Shown in pieces: positions 41,301-49,209 of a DNA stretch of 64,000 nt (within the stretch, counting starts at the first letter, position 1; the number at the start of each line of letters is the position of its first letter). Below the pieces are notes generated by a model. It searched no databases, had not been told where the DNA came from, and saw nothing but the letters and a program-made list of their open reading frames with translations. Source of the DNA: Bog-159 sp963818855 (GTDB lineage Bacteria; Acidobacteriota; Terriglobia; Bryobacterales; Bryobacteraceae); assembly GCA_963818855.1 (NCBI GenBank), contig CAWFUH010000016.1:62001-126000 (forward strand), written 5' to 3'. Both the position numbers and the translations under genes were made by a program.

Positions 41301-42263
41301 CAGGGGCACGAGTTGTACGCCAGCGCGAGCGTGGGCCTGAGCGTGTTTCCAGACGATGGAGGCGATCCTGCAACATTGCAGAAACACGCCGACGTGGCCA
41401 TGTACGCGGCCAAGAGCCGGGGCCGAAACCGATTTCAGCGGTTTGCGCGTGAGATGAACAGCGCTTCGAGCGAGCGGCTGGAAATCGAGAATCAGCTGCA
41501 CCGCGCGTTGGAACGAGGCGAGCTGGAACTATACTATCAGCCGCAGTTTCATTTACCGTCCGGGCAGTTGCGCGGCGTCGAAGCGCTGGTGCGGTGGCAA
41601 CATCCGAAATTGGGTTTGGTCCTGCCGAACCGGTTCATACCGGTGGCCGAAGAGAGCGGGTTGATCATACCACTCAGTTTGTGGGTGTTGCGGGAGGCTT
41701 GCCGGCAGCACCAGGCGTGGCGGCGGGCGGGGTATCCGCCGGTCCAGATCGCCGTAAACATATCGGCCACGCAATTCTTGCGCTCAAATCTGCCGGAAAC
41801 GGTGGCGCAAGCCTTAGCGGCGCACGAAATGGAGGCAGCTTATCTGGAGTTGGAACTTACGGAAGGAGTGCTGATGGTGGACGCCACAGACACGGCGCGC
41901 CAGATAGCGGAACTGCGGGGCTTGGGCGTGCGGATTTCGATCGACGATTTCGGTACGGGTTATTCGTCGCTCAGTTATCTCCAGCGCCTGCCGATCGACG
42001 ATTTGAAAATTGATAAATGCTTTGTGAAGGGTATCGACCAGAGCGCGGCCATGCAACCGCTGGTGCAGGCAATCGTGGGCCTGGCGCACGGATTGAAGTT
42101 GACGGCCACGGCGGAGGGCGTTGAAACCGAAGGCGAGTTGGCGGTGGTGCGGGCGCTCGGATGCGATCGGGTACAGGGCTTTCTGCTGGGCACGCCCATG
42201 CCGGTAGACGAATGGGAACAATTCTGGAAGCCGGGCGCTCCCTTGCCCCGATCCGCGATGTGA
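38307..42263 (+). CDS. Multi-PAS GGDEF-EAL protein (c-di-GMP turnover)
   Basis: 1318 residues without membrane helices. Six PAS domains (about 33-150, 152-276, 277-393, 394-515, 516-641, 642-760), most ending in DITERK/DITEQK, then a GAF-like segment (775-880), GGDEF (885-1050) and EAL (1062-1310). The diguanylate cyclase motif GGDEF (near 965) is intact with an inhibitory-site RESD just upstream. EALVRW, ELTEG, DDFGTGYSSL, KIDKCF and AEGVETEGEL of the phosphodiesterase also look intact, so both activities are possible and the PAS array probably sets the balance. GTG start is uncertain because its Shine-Dalgarno-like AGGAAGG is only 1-2 nt away. Confidence 0.92.
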   Translation: MSFSLGEVFPGVSVQSRLVPRTNGHPAACEWDALLRQVTNSLPGMIRMWGADGRATFFNRSWLEFTGCHAQQELAGGWSKLLHPDDQEAQLAALRVASESREPVEAQYRMRRADGEYRWILDQGAPQFDPQGGFCGYVSLAVDITERKHAGDKSSGLFKAVEQSPASVIITDLNGNIEYVNPKFTAITGYTFEEVLGRNPRLLKSGETRAEEYRELWKTIQTGEWRGEFHNRKKNGELYWESASISPIRDETGKPVGYLALKEDITERKRMEAALRISEERFRIAARCAEICVYDVDVKTGAAQVFSADQFLTDLGPAANWEHAIHPEDRERILAAIERRQRNPGEWREEYRLVDTAGVVRHYLDYGAAERDGRWIGALRDITKAKQAEEGLARLAAIVEYSSSAIFWLDAQLVIRSWNAAAQKLYGYLAAEIVGKPGVDLAAPGRRDLAAQNLTSALSGQLLQSIESEHRRKNGQVFPVSVTVSPIRDVDGNAIGGSVIVRDITEQKRAQQALIESENRFRALVQDSNDVVTLIDPEGVILYDTPGISELLGVSAEQRQGCKLFAWLHPDDLAYMRMMHEELLKEPGTRLRAQLRLRHADGSWRWCDSWASNLIEEPGVRALVISFRDITEQKGAETALRESELRYRNLIEDASEAIFTIDLEGNLTSINRIGERISGYSRRELLTMNLRRVVPPESLDAIQQAMAAQRRGETPPPLETEVTAHDGHRIAIEVSGRLQLRNGVPMGVLCIARDISQRQRVEELERHRREVLEMVAQNQPLDSILRRIEGMIEDYYPGAAAHILLTDGAEVPGAVERSGAIADCRGHLEVPIRSGDGRLLGTLQICHPAPWEVREPEKVLLDSKARLASIALEHRILTDRLAHQAHHDPLTGLPNRALLEDRLKQAISLARRQGKLVAVLYVDLDRFKVINDTLGHDVGDMLLKEAGERLARTVRESDTLARTGGDEFVAVLSGIETVRDAELVGERILESMRDPLYLQGHELYASASVGLSVFPDDGGDPATLQKHADVAMYAAKSRGRNRFQRFAREMNSASSERLEIENQLHRALERGELELYYQPQFHLPSGQLRGVEALVRWQHPKLGLVLPNRFIPVAEESGLIIPLSLWVLREACRQHQAWRRAGYPPVQIAVNISATQFLRSNLPETVAQALAAHEMEAAYLELELTEGVLMVDATDTARQIAELRGLGVRISIDDFGTGYSSLSYLQRLPIDDLKIDKCFVKGIDQSAAMQPLVQAIVGLAHGLKLTATAEGVETEGELAVVRALGCDRVQGFLLGTPMPVDEWEQFWKPGAPLPRSAM

Positions 42264-42279
42264 GCGCGACTAACTGGCC

Positions 42280-42350
42280 AAGGGCTGCGCCCTTGATATC
42301 CCTGCGGGATATGGAAGACAGGAGTCAGGAGCCAGAAGTCAGAATGACCG
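42280..42350 (+). repeat. Dispersed direct repeat, copy 2, with twin hairpin
   Basis: AAGGGC-tgc-GCCCTT (42280-42294) and ATATCCC-tgc-GGGATAT (42296-42312), then GGAAGACAGGAGTCAGGAG and further AGTCAG units shared with 12772-12820. Confidence 0.75.
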
Positions 42351-42361
42351 CATAACGGTGA

Positions 42362-43771
42362 CTAAGCGCGCGCCAGTCTGAGGACTTCTTCGGCGCCCGC
42401 ACTCACCGCGGAAGCCACGCGGGCTTCTTCGTCGAGCAATACAGCGGCGGGCGTGCCCGGGGCCCCGAACAAGTTGCCAGTGTGGAAGTCGTGATCCAAT
42501 AAAACGGGCGCGCGAAAGCCCTGGGCCAGGTTGGCTTCCGCCGTACCGGTGGAGACGACCAGCAGGCGCGGCGCTTCCTGGGGGGCGGTACGCTCCCAGG
42601 CCTGGATGTCTCCGAGCATCTGCTGGCAAAAGCCGCAGTCGGGATTCCAGAACAGCAGCAGATGGCGGCGGCCACGCAGCGCGCGCAGGTCGACGGTCGC
42701 GCCGTTCAAGTCGGGAAGGGCGGCCGGGGGAGCCAGTGCGCCTTTGGCCAAAGGCGGCGGGATAGCAGCCTTGGCGACCAGGGACTGGATGGCATCCGCA
42801 CCCGAAGCGATGAGGCTGGCGATGCGGCCGTTCCGGATGAGCACGGCGACCGGAGTTCCCTCGGCGCGATAGGCGCGAGCGGTCTCGTCGGCGGATTGCA
42901 GCAAAACATTGTGCAGCTGGTGCTGTGCGGCGATGGTTCGATTCGTCGCCAAGTCGCCGCGGCTGATGAGCACGATGGACAGGCGGTCCGCGTGAGCCTG
43001 CTGCCATTCGGCCACATCGGGCAGCAGCGCATCACAGGCGCCGCATCCCGGCTCGGTGAAAATCAGCAGAAGCGTTTCACCGGCCTGGCGCAAGGCGTCG
43101 AGGGTAACCATGGTGCCGTCGAGGGCAGGCAATCGAAAGGGAGGCGCGGGAGTGTCGATGGGAAGGCCGGGCTCAGGCGCCGGAGGATGCACGCCGAGTT
43201 TCTCTTCCACGGCTTCGAGGCGCAACAGGAGCCGGCCGTTCTGCCGCAGCAGGTGCAGGAGCGCCCAGATCGACAACGCCGCCAGCGCCGCGAATGCAAC
43301 CGAGAACGCCAGCACGGCGGCTTGGAAACGGTCCAAACCGGTTAACCAGGCGATGTAGCTGGGAGATGCCGAAATACGGGCTTGCAGGATGATCGCGCCG
43401 GCCAAGGCAGCGAGAACCACGTTGCGCATCAGTGTGGTCCAGCCTACGGGAGTGGAATGCAATTGGCCAAAACAGTGGCAGGCAGGCCGGCGGCCGCGGG
43501 CCATATTGAGGCCGATAACCGCGATGAATAAGACCAGCAGCGCGAGGGTTCCGGCGGCGCCCCAGACTGCCGACCGAGCGGGCAGAAGCGCTGTGGCGCA
43601 CAACAGTTCGGTAAGGGGAAGCAGCCGCGCCAGGGTTGCAGCGAAAGTTGCGGGCGCGCCGAAATCCAGCACGGATTGGCGGGTTCCGGCTGGGTCGCCC
43701 AGTTTCGTAATCCCCGCCACGGCAAAGGTGGCAGCCAACAACAGGCGCACCAGGAGCAATGCACCATCCAT
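42362..43771 (-). CDS. MauE-like membrane domain fused to two thioredoxin-like domains
   Basis: 469 residues. Residues 1-150 form a four-helix MauE/DoxX-like membrane domain with ACHCFG near 97. A charged helix (about 165-195) leads to a first periplasmic thioredoxin/TlpA-like domain with CGAC near 245, and a second one with CGFC near 381. MauE proteins assist disulfide formation in methylamine dehydrogenase maturation; the fusion suggests a self-contained thiol-disulfide relay from membrane to two TlpA-like domains. No methylamine genes are adjacent, so the target is unknown. Confidence 0.8.
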   Translation of the reverse strand: MDGALLLVRLLLAATFAVAGITKLGDPAGTRQSVLDFGAPATFAATLARLLPLTELLCATALLPARSAVWGAAGTLALLVLFIAVIGLNMARGRRPACHCFGQLHSTPVGWTTLMRNVVLAALAGAIILQARISASPSYIAWLTGLDRFQAAVLAFSVAFAALAALSIWALLHLLRQNGRLLLRLEAVEEKLGVHPPAPEPGLPIDTPAPPFRLPALDGTMVTLDALRQAGETLLLIFTEPGCGACDALLPDVAEWQQAHADRLSIVLISRGDLATNRTIAAQHQLHNVLLQSADETARAYRAEGTPVAVLIRNGRIASLIASGADAIQSLVAKAAIPPPLAKGALAPPAALPDLNGATVDLRALRGRRHLLLFWNPDCGFCQQMLGDIQAWERTAPQEAPRLLVVSTGTAEANLAQGFRAPVLLDHDFHTGNLFGAPGTPAAVLLDEEARVASAVSAGAEEVLRLARA

Positions 43772-43862
43772 CAGCCAATTATTCTAGCTGGTGGCGAACG
43801 CGGTTCAACCGCTCCCTCACGGTCGCGGCTCGGTTGCGGTGGCGGGTCGGTTACAAAGGCGG

Positions 43863-44669
43863 TTATTTGGGGTCCAGATTCGTCTCGAGATCCTCCGGCG
43901 TGATGTCGCACTTTGCGCCCGCGGCCGGAATGTCCACCTTGGCGGTCCACAAGATGGCATTCACGACCAGGCGGCGTTGATCTTCGAGGCCCCAGTTGCG
44001 GTGATAGTGGCCGCCGGTGAAGCCGAAGCCGCGCCCGCCGTCGGCACGCTCCACGGCCCAGGCTAGCGTCTCCTGCTCCGGTTTATCTTTAGGGAGCATG
44101 GCGGTCAAGATGGGCACCATACGCTTGTCGTCCTGGCGGAAGACGATGTGGTAATACCATTCGTCTTTGCTGCGAAAGGTATCCCAACCGTGCGAAATTG
44201 GGTGAGCCGGTGCGGTCTGGGTCAGTTCCACATCGCTCACCGGATTCTGCGAGTAGGGGCGGCGGTAGAAGCCGCCGATCCAGTCCAGAAGCTCCATGCC
44301 ACCGTGGTCGCCGGGCACTTCGACGGCGTAATGCAGGCACGCCAAGCCGACTCCGCGCTTCATCAGCTTACCGAACGAGGCGAGACGATCGCCGGTCAGC
44401 AGCGGGTGGTTTTCGCCGCCATCCATGTAGAGCACGATGGAGCTGGCACCTTCGAAAAAAGAATCGTCGTCCGGCCAGCCCCCTTTCACCACGATGGCGT
44501 TCACCCCGGGATTCTGGCGCAGGCACTTGGCGAGCAGCAGGGCGCCCGCGTTGAACTCGTGTTCTCCGGGTCCGTGGCTGGGCTTGCCCGCCACCAGCAC
44601 AATCTTGGCGGGCGGCGCAGCGAGCGCGGCGCAGCAGGCGGCCAACAGCAGCCACGCGGCTTTTTTCAT
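43863..44669 (-). CDS. Secreted ThuA-domain protein
   Basis: 268 residues with signal peptide MKKAAWLLLAACCAALAA. The class I glutamine-amidotransferase-like ThuA domain fills the rest: GKPSHGPGEHEF, VKGGWPDDDSF, YMDGGENHPLL, GVGLACLHYAVEVP and GFTGGHYHRNW. ThuA-like proteins take part in sugar utilisation, but a catalytic function is not established. ATG overlaps the stop of the SGNH hydrolase gene (ATGA). Confidence 0.85.
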   Translation of the reverse strand: MKKAAWLLLAACCAALAAPPAKIVLVAGKPSHGPGEHEFNAGALLLAKCLRQNPGVNAIVVKGGWPDDDSFFEGASSIVLYMDGGENHPLLTGDRLASFGKLMKRGVGLACLHYAVEVPGDHGGMELLDWIGGFYRRPYSQNPVSDVELTQTAPAHPISHGWDTFRSKDEWYYHIVFRQDDKRMVPILTAMLPKDKPEQETLAWAVERADGGRGFGFTGGHYHRNWGLEDQRRLVVNAILWTAKVDIPAAGAKCDITPEDLETNLDPK

Positions 44670-45769
44670 TTGTGTTCCTTTTCGAGCCATGCGCGGACCC
44701 CGCCTTTCTTCTTGGCCGGCTTCACTTCGGCGCTGGCGGCTTTGGCGGCGCCATCGATGGCGGCCAGGGCGATGGGCGCCATGACCCGGTATCCTATGGC
44801 ATTGGGATGCAGGCCATCATCCGAGGCATCGGCCGGAATGAATCCACCCTTGTCCGCCAGCGCCGTATAGTAATCCACGTAGCGGAAATGGCGCTGCTCG
44901 CAGAAGCCGCGCAGCCAGCTATTCACCTCCAGAATTTTGGACGGCTCCAGGTGCGCCGTGCGGGCGTATTGCGGATTTACGTCTTTGTGGTAATCGCTGA
45001 CCGGCAGCAGGGAGGCGAACAGGGGCTCGATGTGATGCGCCTCGGCCAAGTCCGCGATCATGGACAAATTGTTCTCGATGGTAGTGACGGCCACGCTGCG
45101 GCCGAGGTCGTTAATACCGCCCAACACCAGCACCAGGCGCGGTTTCAAATCGATGACGTCGGCCTTCATGCGGTCGAGCATCTGGTCGGTGATCTGGCCG
45201 CTAATGCCGCGGTTCACGAAGTCGCGATCGCTTCCATAATACTCGTTGAGGCGCCAGCCGTCGGTGATGGAGTCGCCCAGAAAAACTACGCGCGGCTTCT
45301 GCGGCGAGGGGGCGCCCAGCTTTTCGTTGGCGTCCGCGTAGCGCTTCAGGTTATCGGGATCCGGATTGCGCAGCTGGGCTTCCTTCACGTCCAGCAGGGC
45401 GCGGAAATGCGAGTCGAGGCGATCCACATTGTCGCGCAACTCGCCGAACTGCCGGCGTCCTTCTTCGGCGAAGGGATAAGGCTTGGGGACGGTGTCGGCA
45501 ATGGCCAGATAGGCGCGCGCCACGCTAAGGAAATTAAATGTATTCCCGGCGTTTTGGGGAGCCGCTTCCAGGTTGGCGAGCGCCTGGCGGGCATCTTCCA
45601 GCGCGGGCGCTCCGGCGCGCGTCAAGCCGGGCACGGCCAGGCCGGTGGATTCCATCAATTGCACGGTGCGCCGTTCCAGTTTGAGCGCGTCCTGATTGGA
45701 GAGCAAGGCGCTGCCGCTTTGGGCCCACGCCATGGCCGCCGCGGCCCAAAAACAGGCAAGCCACTTCAT
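44666..45769 (-). CDS. Secreted SGNH/GDSL hydrolase
   Basis: 367 residues with signal peptide MKWLACFWAAAAMAWAQ. An N-terminal helical region (20-150) precedes the SGNH hydrolase domain: FLGDSITDGW (Ser), NRGISGQ (Gly), LGGINDL (Asn) and DGLHPNAIGY (Asp and His). Such enzymes de-esterify polysaccharides or lipids. Start chosen because a longer frame overlaps the upstream gene and lacks a signal; ATGA overlaps tie it to the DUF3108 and ThuA genes. Confidence 0.9.
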   Translation of the reverse strand: MKWLACFWAAAAMAWAQSGSALLSNQDALKLERRTVQLMESTGLAVPGLTRAGAPALEDARQALANLEAAPQNAGNTFNFLSVARAYLAIADTVPKPYPFAEEGRRQFGELRDNVDRLDSHFRALLDVKEAQLRNPDPDNLKRYADANEKLGAPSPQKPRVVFLGDSITDGWRLNEYYGSDRDFVNRGISGQITDQMLDRMKADVIDLKPRLVLVLGGINDLGRSVAVTTIENNLSMIADLAEAHHIEPLFASLLPVSDYHKDVNPQYARTAHLEPSKILEVNSWLRGFCEQRHFRYVDYYTALADKGGFIPADASDDGLHPNAIGYRVMAPIALAAIDGAAKAASAEVKPAKKKGGVRAWLEKEHK

Positions 45770-46515
45770 GTTTTTTCTTCCTTCTCCAGTTGTAGTGTAA
45801 TCGTGCCGATGGTCAACTGCAGGCGCACGCGGATCTGCACGGGTAGCTTGCGCGCGTCGTCGGACAACCAGACATATAGGTGGCCGTAGCGGCGGTAGAG
45901 CACGTCGTTGAACAGGAAAGCCTCGTAGCGGATGGTCTTGAAGGCGCCGGCGGGCGTTTTGATATCCTCGCGCTGTTGCGCCTCGACGCGGGCCAGCACG
46001 CTGCGCTTGCCGTCGCTGACGGGCAACTGGGCGGTTTGACCGGGCTGCAGATTCAGCGTGCGGAGAGCGTACAGTCCGCCCAACACGTCGTGCACGCACG
46101 CGGGAATGTCGATATCGTGCGTGTTCACAACGGTGTGCTTGTCCAGATCCTTTTCGAGGTACTCGGCCTTGTGCGTTTCGCGGTCGAAGGTGACGCGAGT
46201 TTCTTTGTGGCGGCTGCCCTCCTCGGCTTTGAGGTAAGAGCCGGAAGAACAGAGATCCGCTTCCAGGTTCGAGATGTAATCGTTATTCACCTTGAAGAGC
46301 TTGGAGACCAGGCCGGTGGATTCGAGATGCAGATCGGCCTGCCAGCCGGGAGCGGAATGGTGCGGGGTGGGGGTCCACGCCAGCTGCGCTTTTCCGGCGG
46401 TGACGAGGCGCCATTCGATGGTGTATTCGAGTGTTTCCCGTGCGGGGAGCGGTCCTGGCGCGGCCACCATGAAGGGACCTACGGACATCACAAGCAGCAT
46501 TTTGAATGCTGTCAT
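45766..46515 (-). CDS. DUF3108 secreted protein
   Basis: 249 residues with an N-terminal signal (MLLVMSVGPFMVAAPGPLPA). The body matches the DUF3108 pattern: LEYTIEWRLVTAGKAQL, a central SRHKETRVTFDRETHKAEY, DIDIPACVHDVLGGLYALRT, and the terminal beta strands. Function of the family is unknown. It is the first gene of a three-gene operon and has a TACACT box 7 nt before its ATG. Confidence 0.85.
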   Translation of the reverse strand: MTAFKMLLVMSVGPFMVAAPGPLPARETLEYTIEWRLVTAGKAQLAWTPTPHHSAPGWQADLHLESTGLVSKLFKVNNDYISNLEADLCSSGSYLKAEEGSRHKETRVTFDRETHKAEYLEKDLDKHTVVNTHDIDIPACVHDVLGGLYALRTLNLQPGQTAQLPVSDGKRSVLARVEAQQREDIKTPAGAFKTIRYEAFLFNDVLYRRYGHLYVWLSDDARKLPVQIRVRLQLTIGTITLQLEKEEKT

Positions 46516-46522
46516 TAACGCC

Positions 46523-46528
46523 AGTGTA
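46523..46528 (-). promoter_or_regulatory. -10 box TACACT, 7 nt before start
   Basis: TACACT-N7-ATG for the DUF3108 operon; leaderless pattern. Confidence 0.45.
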
Positions 46529-46537
46529 ACGCGGTTG

Positions 46538-46577
46538 GCGGCCTGCGAGGCCGCTGCAGGCAGGGTGCCTGCCCCAC
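46538..46577 (+). repeat. Twin-hairpin element
   Basis: GCGGCCTgcgAGGCCGC then GCAGGCAgggTGCCTGC then CCCAC, in the divergent gap between the DUF3108 and exonuclease genes. Confidence 0.8.
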
Positions 46578-46582
46578 TCCTT

Positions 46583-46588
46583 TATACT
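46583..46588 (+). promoter_or_regulatory. -10 box TATACT, 6 nt before the inferred ATT start
   Basis: TATACT-N6-ATT immediately after the twin hairpin. Confidence 0.45.
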
Positions 46589-46594
46589 GGGATT

Positions 46595-47611
46595 ATTCTC
46601 GAAGTCAACGCCAACGGACTCTATTGCGCGCGGGGGGATTTCTATATCGATCCATGGCGCCCGGTAGAACGCGCGATCATCACGCACGCGCATGCCGATC
46701 ATGCATGGCCGGGATCGGGCGCGTATTTGACGACGCGGCGCGGAGCAGCGCTGCTGCGGGGGCGCGTGGGCGATGAGGCGGCCATCCAGGCAGTGGAATA
46801 CGGCGAGCCGGTCAGTTTCACCGGCGTGCGCGTCTCGTTGCATCCGGCCGGCCATATCCTCGGTTCCGCGCAGGTACGCCTCGAATCCGGCGGCGAAATC
46901 TGGGTAGTCTCGGGCGATTACAAGCTGGAACCCGATCCGACTTGTGCGGCGTTTGAGCCGGTCGCGTGCCACACATTTGTAAGCGAATCGACGTTTGGAT
47001 TACCGATTTACCGCTGGCCGGCAGAGGCTGAGGTCCTTGCCGAAATTAACAACTGGTGGGCCGCCAACCAGCAGGCAGGGAAGGCCAGTATGCTGTTCGC
47101 GTACAGTCTGGGCAAGGCGCAGCGGGTGTTGGCGGGATTGGACGCCGAGACTGGTCCGATTTACACGCACGGCGCGGTGGAGAACTTCTGCCGGCTTTAT
47201 CGCGAGGCAGGCATTGCGTTGGCGCCCACGACATACGCGGCTGCGGCGCCCGCGGACACGGACTGGAGCCGCGCACTGATTGTGGCGCCGCCATCGGCCA
47301 ACGGCACAGCGTGGATGCGCCGGTTCGGCCAGCTTTCCACCGGATTCGTCTCGGGCTGGATGCGCATCCGCGGCGCGCGCCGGCGGCGATCGCTCGATCG
47401 GGGTTTCGTGCTGTCCGATCATGCCGACTGGGCGGGCATCCTGTCCGCGATTCGCGCATCCGGGGCGACGCGCGTTTGGGTGACGCACGGATATCGCGCG
47501 CCAGTCGTCGAATGGCTGAAACAGCAGGGTCTGGAGGCGCAGGCCATTGAGACACGCTTCGAAGGCGAGCAGGACGAGACCGGCGGGGAACCCGCGGAGG
47601 CCGAGCCATGA
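46595..47611 (+). CDS. Ligase-associated DNA exonuclease (metallo-beta-lactamase fold)
   Basis: Nuclease of the beta-CASP/metallo-beta-lactamase type that accompanies bacterial ATP-dependent ligases. ITHAHADHAWPGSG gives the HxHxDH zinc motif, then HPAGHILGSAQV, VVSGDYK, ESTFGLP and LSDHADWAG. The only ATG-free N-terminus fits ATT at 46595 (LEVNANGLYC follows), which aligns with the expected family start and lies 6 nt after TATACT. In-frame alternatives are GTG 46565 and TTG 46535, both inside or beside the twin-hairpin repeat. The stop overlaps the ligase start by 4 bp. Confidence 0.88.
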   Translation: MLEVNANGLYCARGDFYIDPWRPVERAIITHAHADHAWPGSGAYLTTRRGAALLRGRVGDEAAIQAVEYGEPVSFTGVRVSLHPAGHILGSAQVRLESGGEIWVVSGDYKLEPDPTCAAFEPVACHTFVSESTFGLPIYRWPAEAEVLAEINNWWAANQQAGKASMLFAYSLGKAQRVLAGLDAETGPIYTHGAVENFCRLYREAGIALAPTTYAAAAPADTDWSRALIVAPPSANGTAWMRRFGQLSTGFVSGWMRIRGARRRRSLDRGFVLSDHADWAGILSAIRASGATRVWVTHGYRAPVVEWLKQQGLEAQAIETRFEGEQDETGGEPAEAEP

Positions 47612-49203
47612 AGGCGTTCGCCGATTTGTATGCGGCCCTCGACGAGACTACCAAGACCAACGAAAAGGTGGAGGCGCTGACGGGTTACTTTGCGCGCGTG
47701 CCCGCGGCGGACGCGGGATGGGCGGCTACGTTCCTGATCGGCCGGCGCCCCAAACGGCTGCTGGAATCGCGGAAGCTGGCGCAGTGGGCGACGGAGGAAT
47801 CCGGCATCCCCGAGTGGCTGTTCAGCGAATGCTACCACGCGGTGGGCGACTTCGCCGAAACCATCGCGCTGCTGCTGCCGCCCGCGCAGGCTTCAAGCGA
47901 CCTGCCGCTGCACTACTGGATTGAAGAACGCCTGCTGCCGTTGCGCGATGCGGATGATGAGACACGCCGCGCGGCGCTGGTTTCGGCGTGGCGGGAGATG
48001 GACGAACGGCAGCGCTTCGCCTGGAACAAGATTATTACCGGCGAGTTTCGCGTGGGCGTATCGCAGAGCCTGGTGGTGCGCGCGGTGGCAGCGGTCAGCG
48101 GCCTGGACGCCGCCTCGGTATCGCATCGCCTGATGGGAGATTGGCAGCCTACGGCGGAGTTCTGGTCGCAATTGGTTGCCTCCGATACGGCCGATGCGGA
48201 CATCAGCCGCCCGTATCCTTTTTTTCTCGCTTACCCGGTGGAAGGTCCGATCGAAGACTTGGGCGGGATTCGCGAGTGGCAGGTGGAATGGAAATGGGAC
48301 GGCATTCGCGCGCAGTTGATCCGGCGCAAGGGGCGGACGTTCGTGTGGTCACGCGGCGAGGAATTGATGACGGACCGCTTTCCGGAGCTGGAGGCAGTGG
48401 GCGCGGCGCTGCCGGACGGCGTGGTAGTGGATGGCGAAATACTGCCTTGGAAAAACGGCGAGCCGCTGCCGTTCGCGCAGATGCAGCGGCGCACTGGCCG
48501 AAAAGTGCTGGGGCCGCGCATCCTGAGCGAAGCTCCGGTGGTGATGGTGGCTTACGATCTGCTGGAGTTAAACGGCGAAGATATCCGCGAGCGTCCGCTC
48601 GAATTCCGGCGCGCGTGCCTGGAGGGCATTGCGCCGATTGAATCCGCGCTGATCGTTTCGCCGATAGTGCGGGCGGATACGTGGGAGGAATTGGCCGCGC
48701 GCCGTCAGGAAGCCCGCGCGCGCAAAGTGGAAGGATTCATGCTGAAGCGGCTGGGATCGCCGTATCGCGTGGGACGCCGCCGCGGCGACTGGTGGAAGTG
48801 GAAGATCGAACCGTATTCGGTGGATGCGGTGCTGATCTACGCGCAACCAGGGAATGGCCGGCGCGCCAGTCTATTCACGGATTACACATTTGGCGTGTGG
48901 GACGGCGACGAACTGGTGCCGTTTGCGAAGGCGTACTCGGGACTCACCGACGATGAGATTCGACACGTGGATGCATTCGTGCGCGCGAATACGATGGAGA
49001 AATTCGGGCCGGTACGCGCGGTGAAACCAGAATTGGTGTTTGAGCTGGCGTTCGAAGGCATCCAGCGCTCGCCGCGGCACCGGTCCGGGATTGCGGTGCG
49101 TTTTCCGCGCATGGCGCGATGGCGGACCGATAAGCAGGCGAAGGACGCGGATACGCTGGAGACGATACGCGCCCTGCTGCCGCCGGCGGGGGAGAAAGTT
49201 TGA
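47608..49203 (+). CDS. ATP-dependent DNA ligase (LigB/exonuclease-associated type)
   Basis: 531 residues. N-terminal DNA-binding domain 1-200, adenylation domain with the catalytic Lys in EWKWDGIRAQ near 228, then VDGEILPW, VAYDLLELNGED, KVEGFMLKR and WWKWKIEP (motif V), and an OB-fold to the end. It seals nicks using ATP, in addition to the NAD-dependent LigA expected elsewhere. Coupled by ATGA overlap with its exonuclease partner. An Lhr helicase, often third in such clusters, is not adjacent. Confidence 0.94.
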   Translation: MKAFADLYAALDETTKTNEKVEALTGYFARVPAADAGWAATFLIGRRPKRLLESRKLAQWATEESGIPEWLFSECYHAVGDFAETIALLLPPAQASSDLPLHYWIEERLLPLRDADDETRRAALVSAWREMDERQRFAWNKIITGEFRVGVSQSLVVRAVAAVSGLDAASVSHRLMGDWQPTAEFWSQLVASDTADADISRPYPFFLAYPVEGPIEDLGGIREWQVEWKWDGIRAQLIRRKGRTFVWSRGEELMTDRFPELEAVGAALPDGVVVDGEILPWKNGEPLPFAQMQRRTGRKVLGPRILSEAPVVMVAYDLLELNGEDIRERPLEFRRACLEGIAPIESALIVSPIVRADTWEELAARRQEARARKVEGFMLKRLGSPYRVGRRRGDWWKWKIEPYSVDAVLIYAQPGNGRRASLFTDYTFGVWDGDELVPFAKAYSGLTDDEIRHVDAFVRANTMEKFGPVRAVKPELVFELAFEGIQRSPRHRSGIAVRFPRMARWRTDKQAKDADTLETIRALLPPAGEKV

Positions 49204-49209
49204 AAAGCG

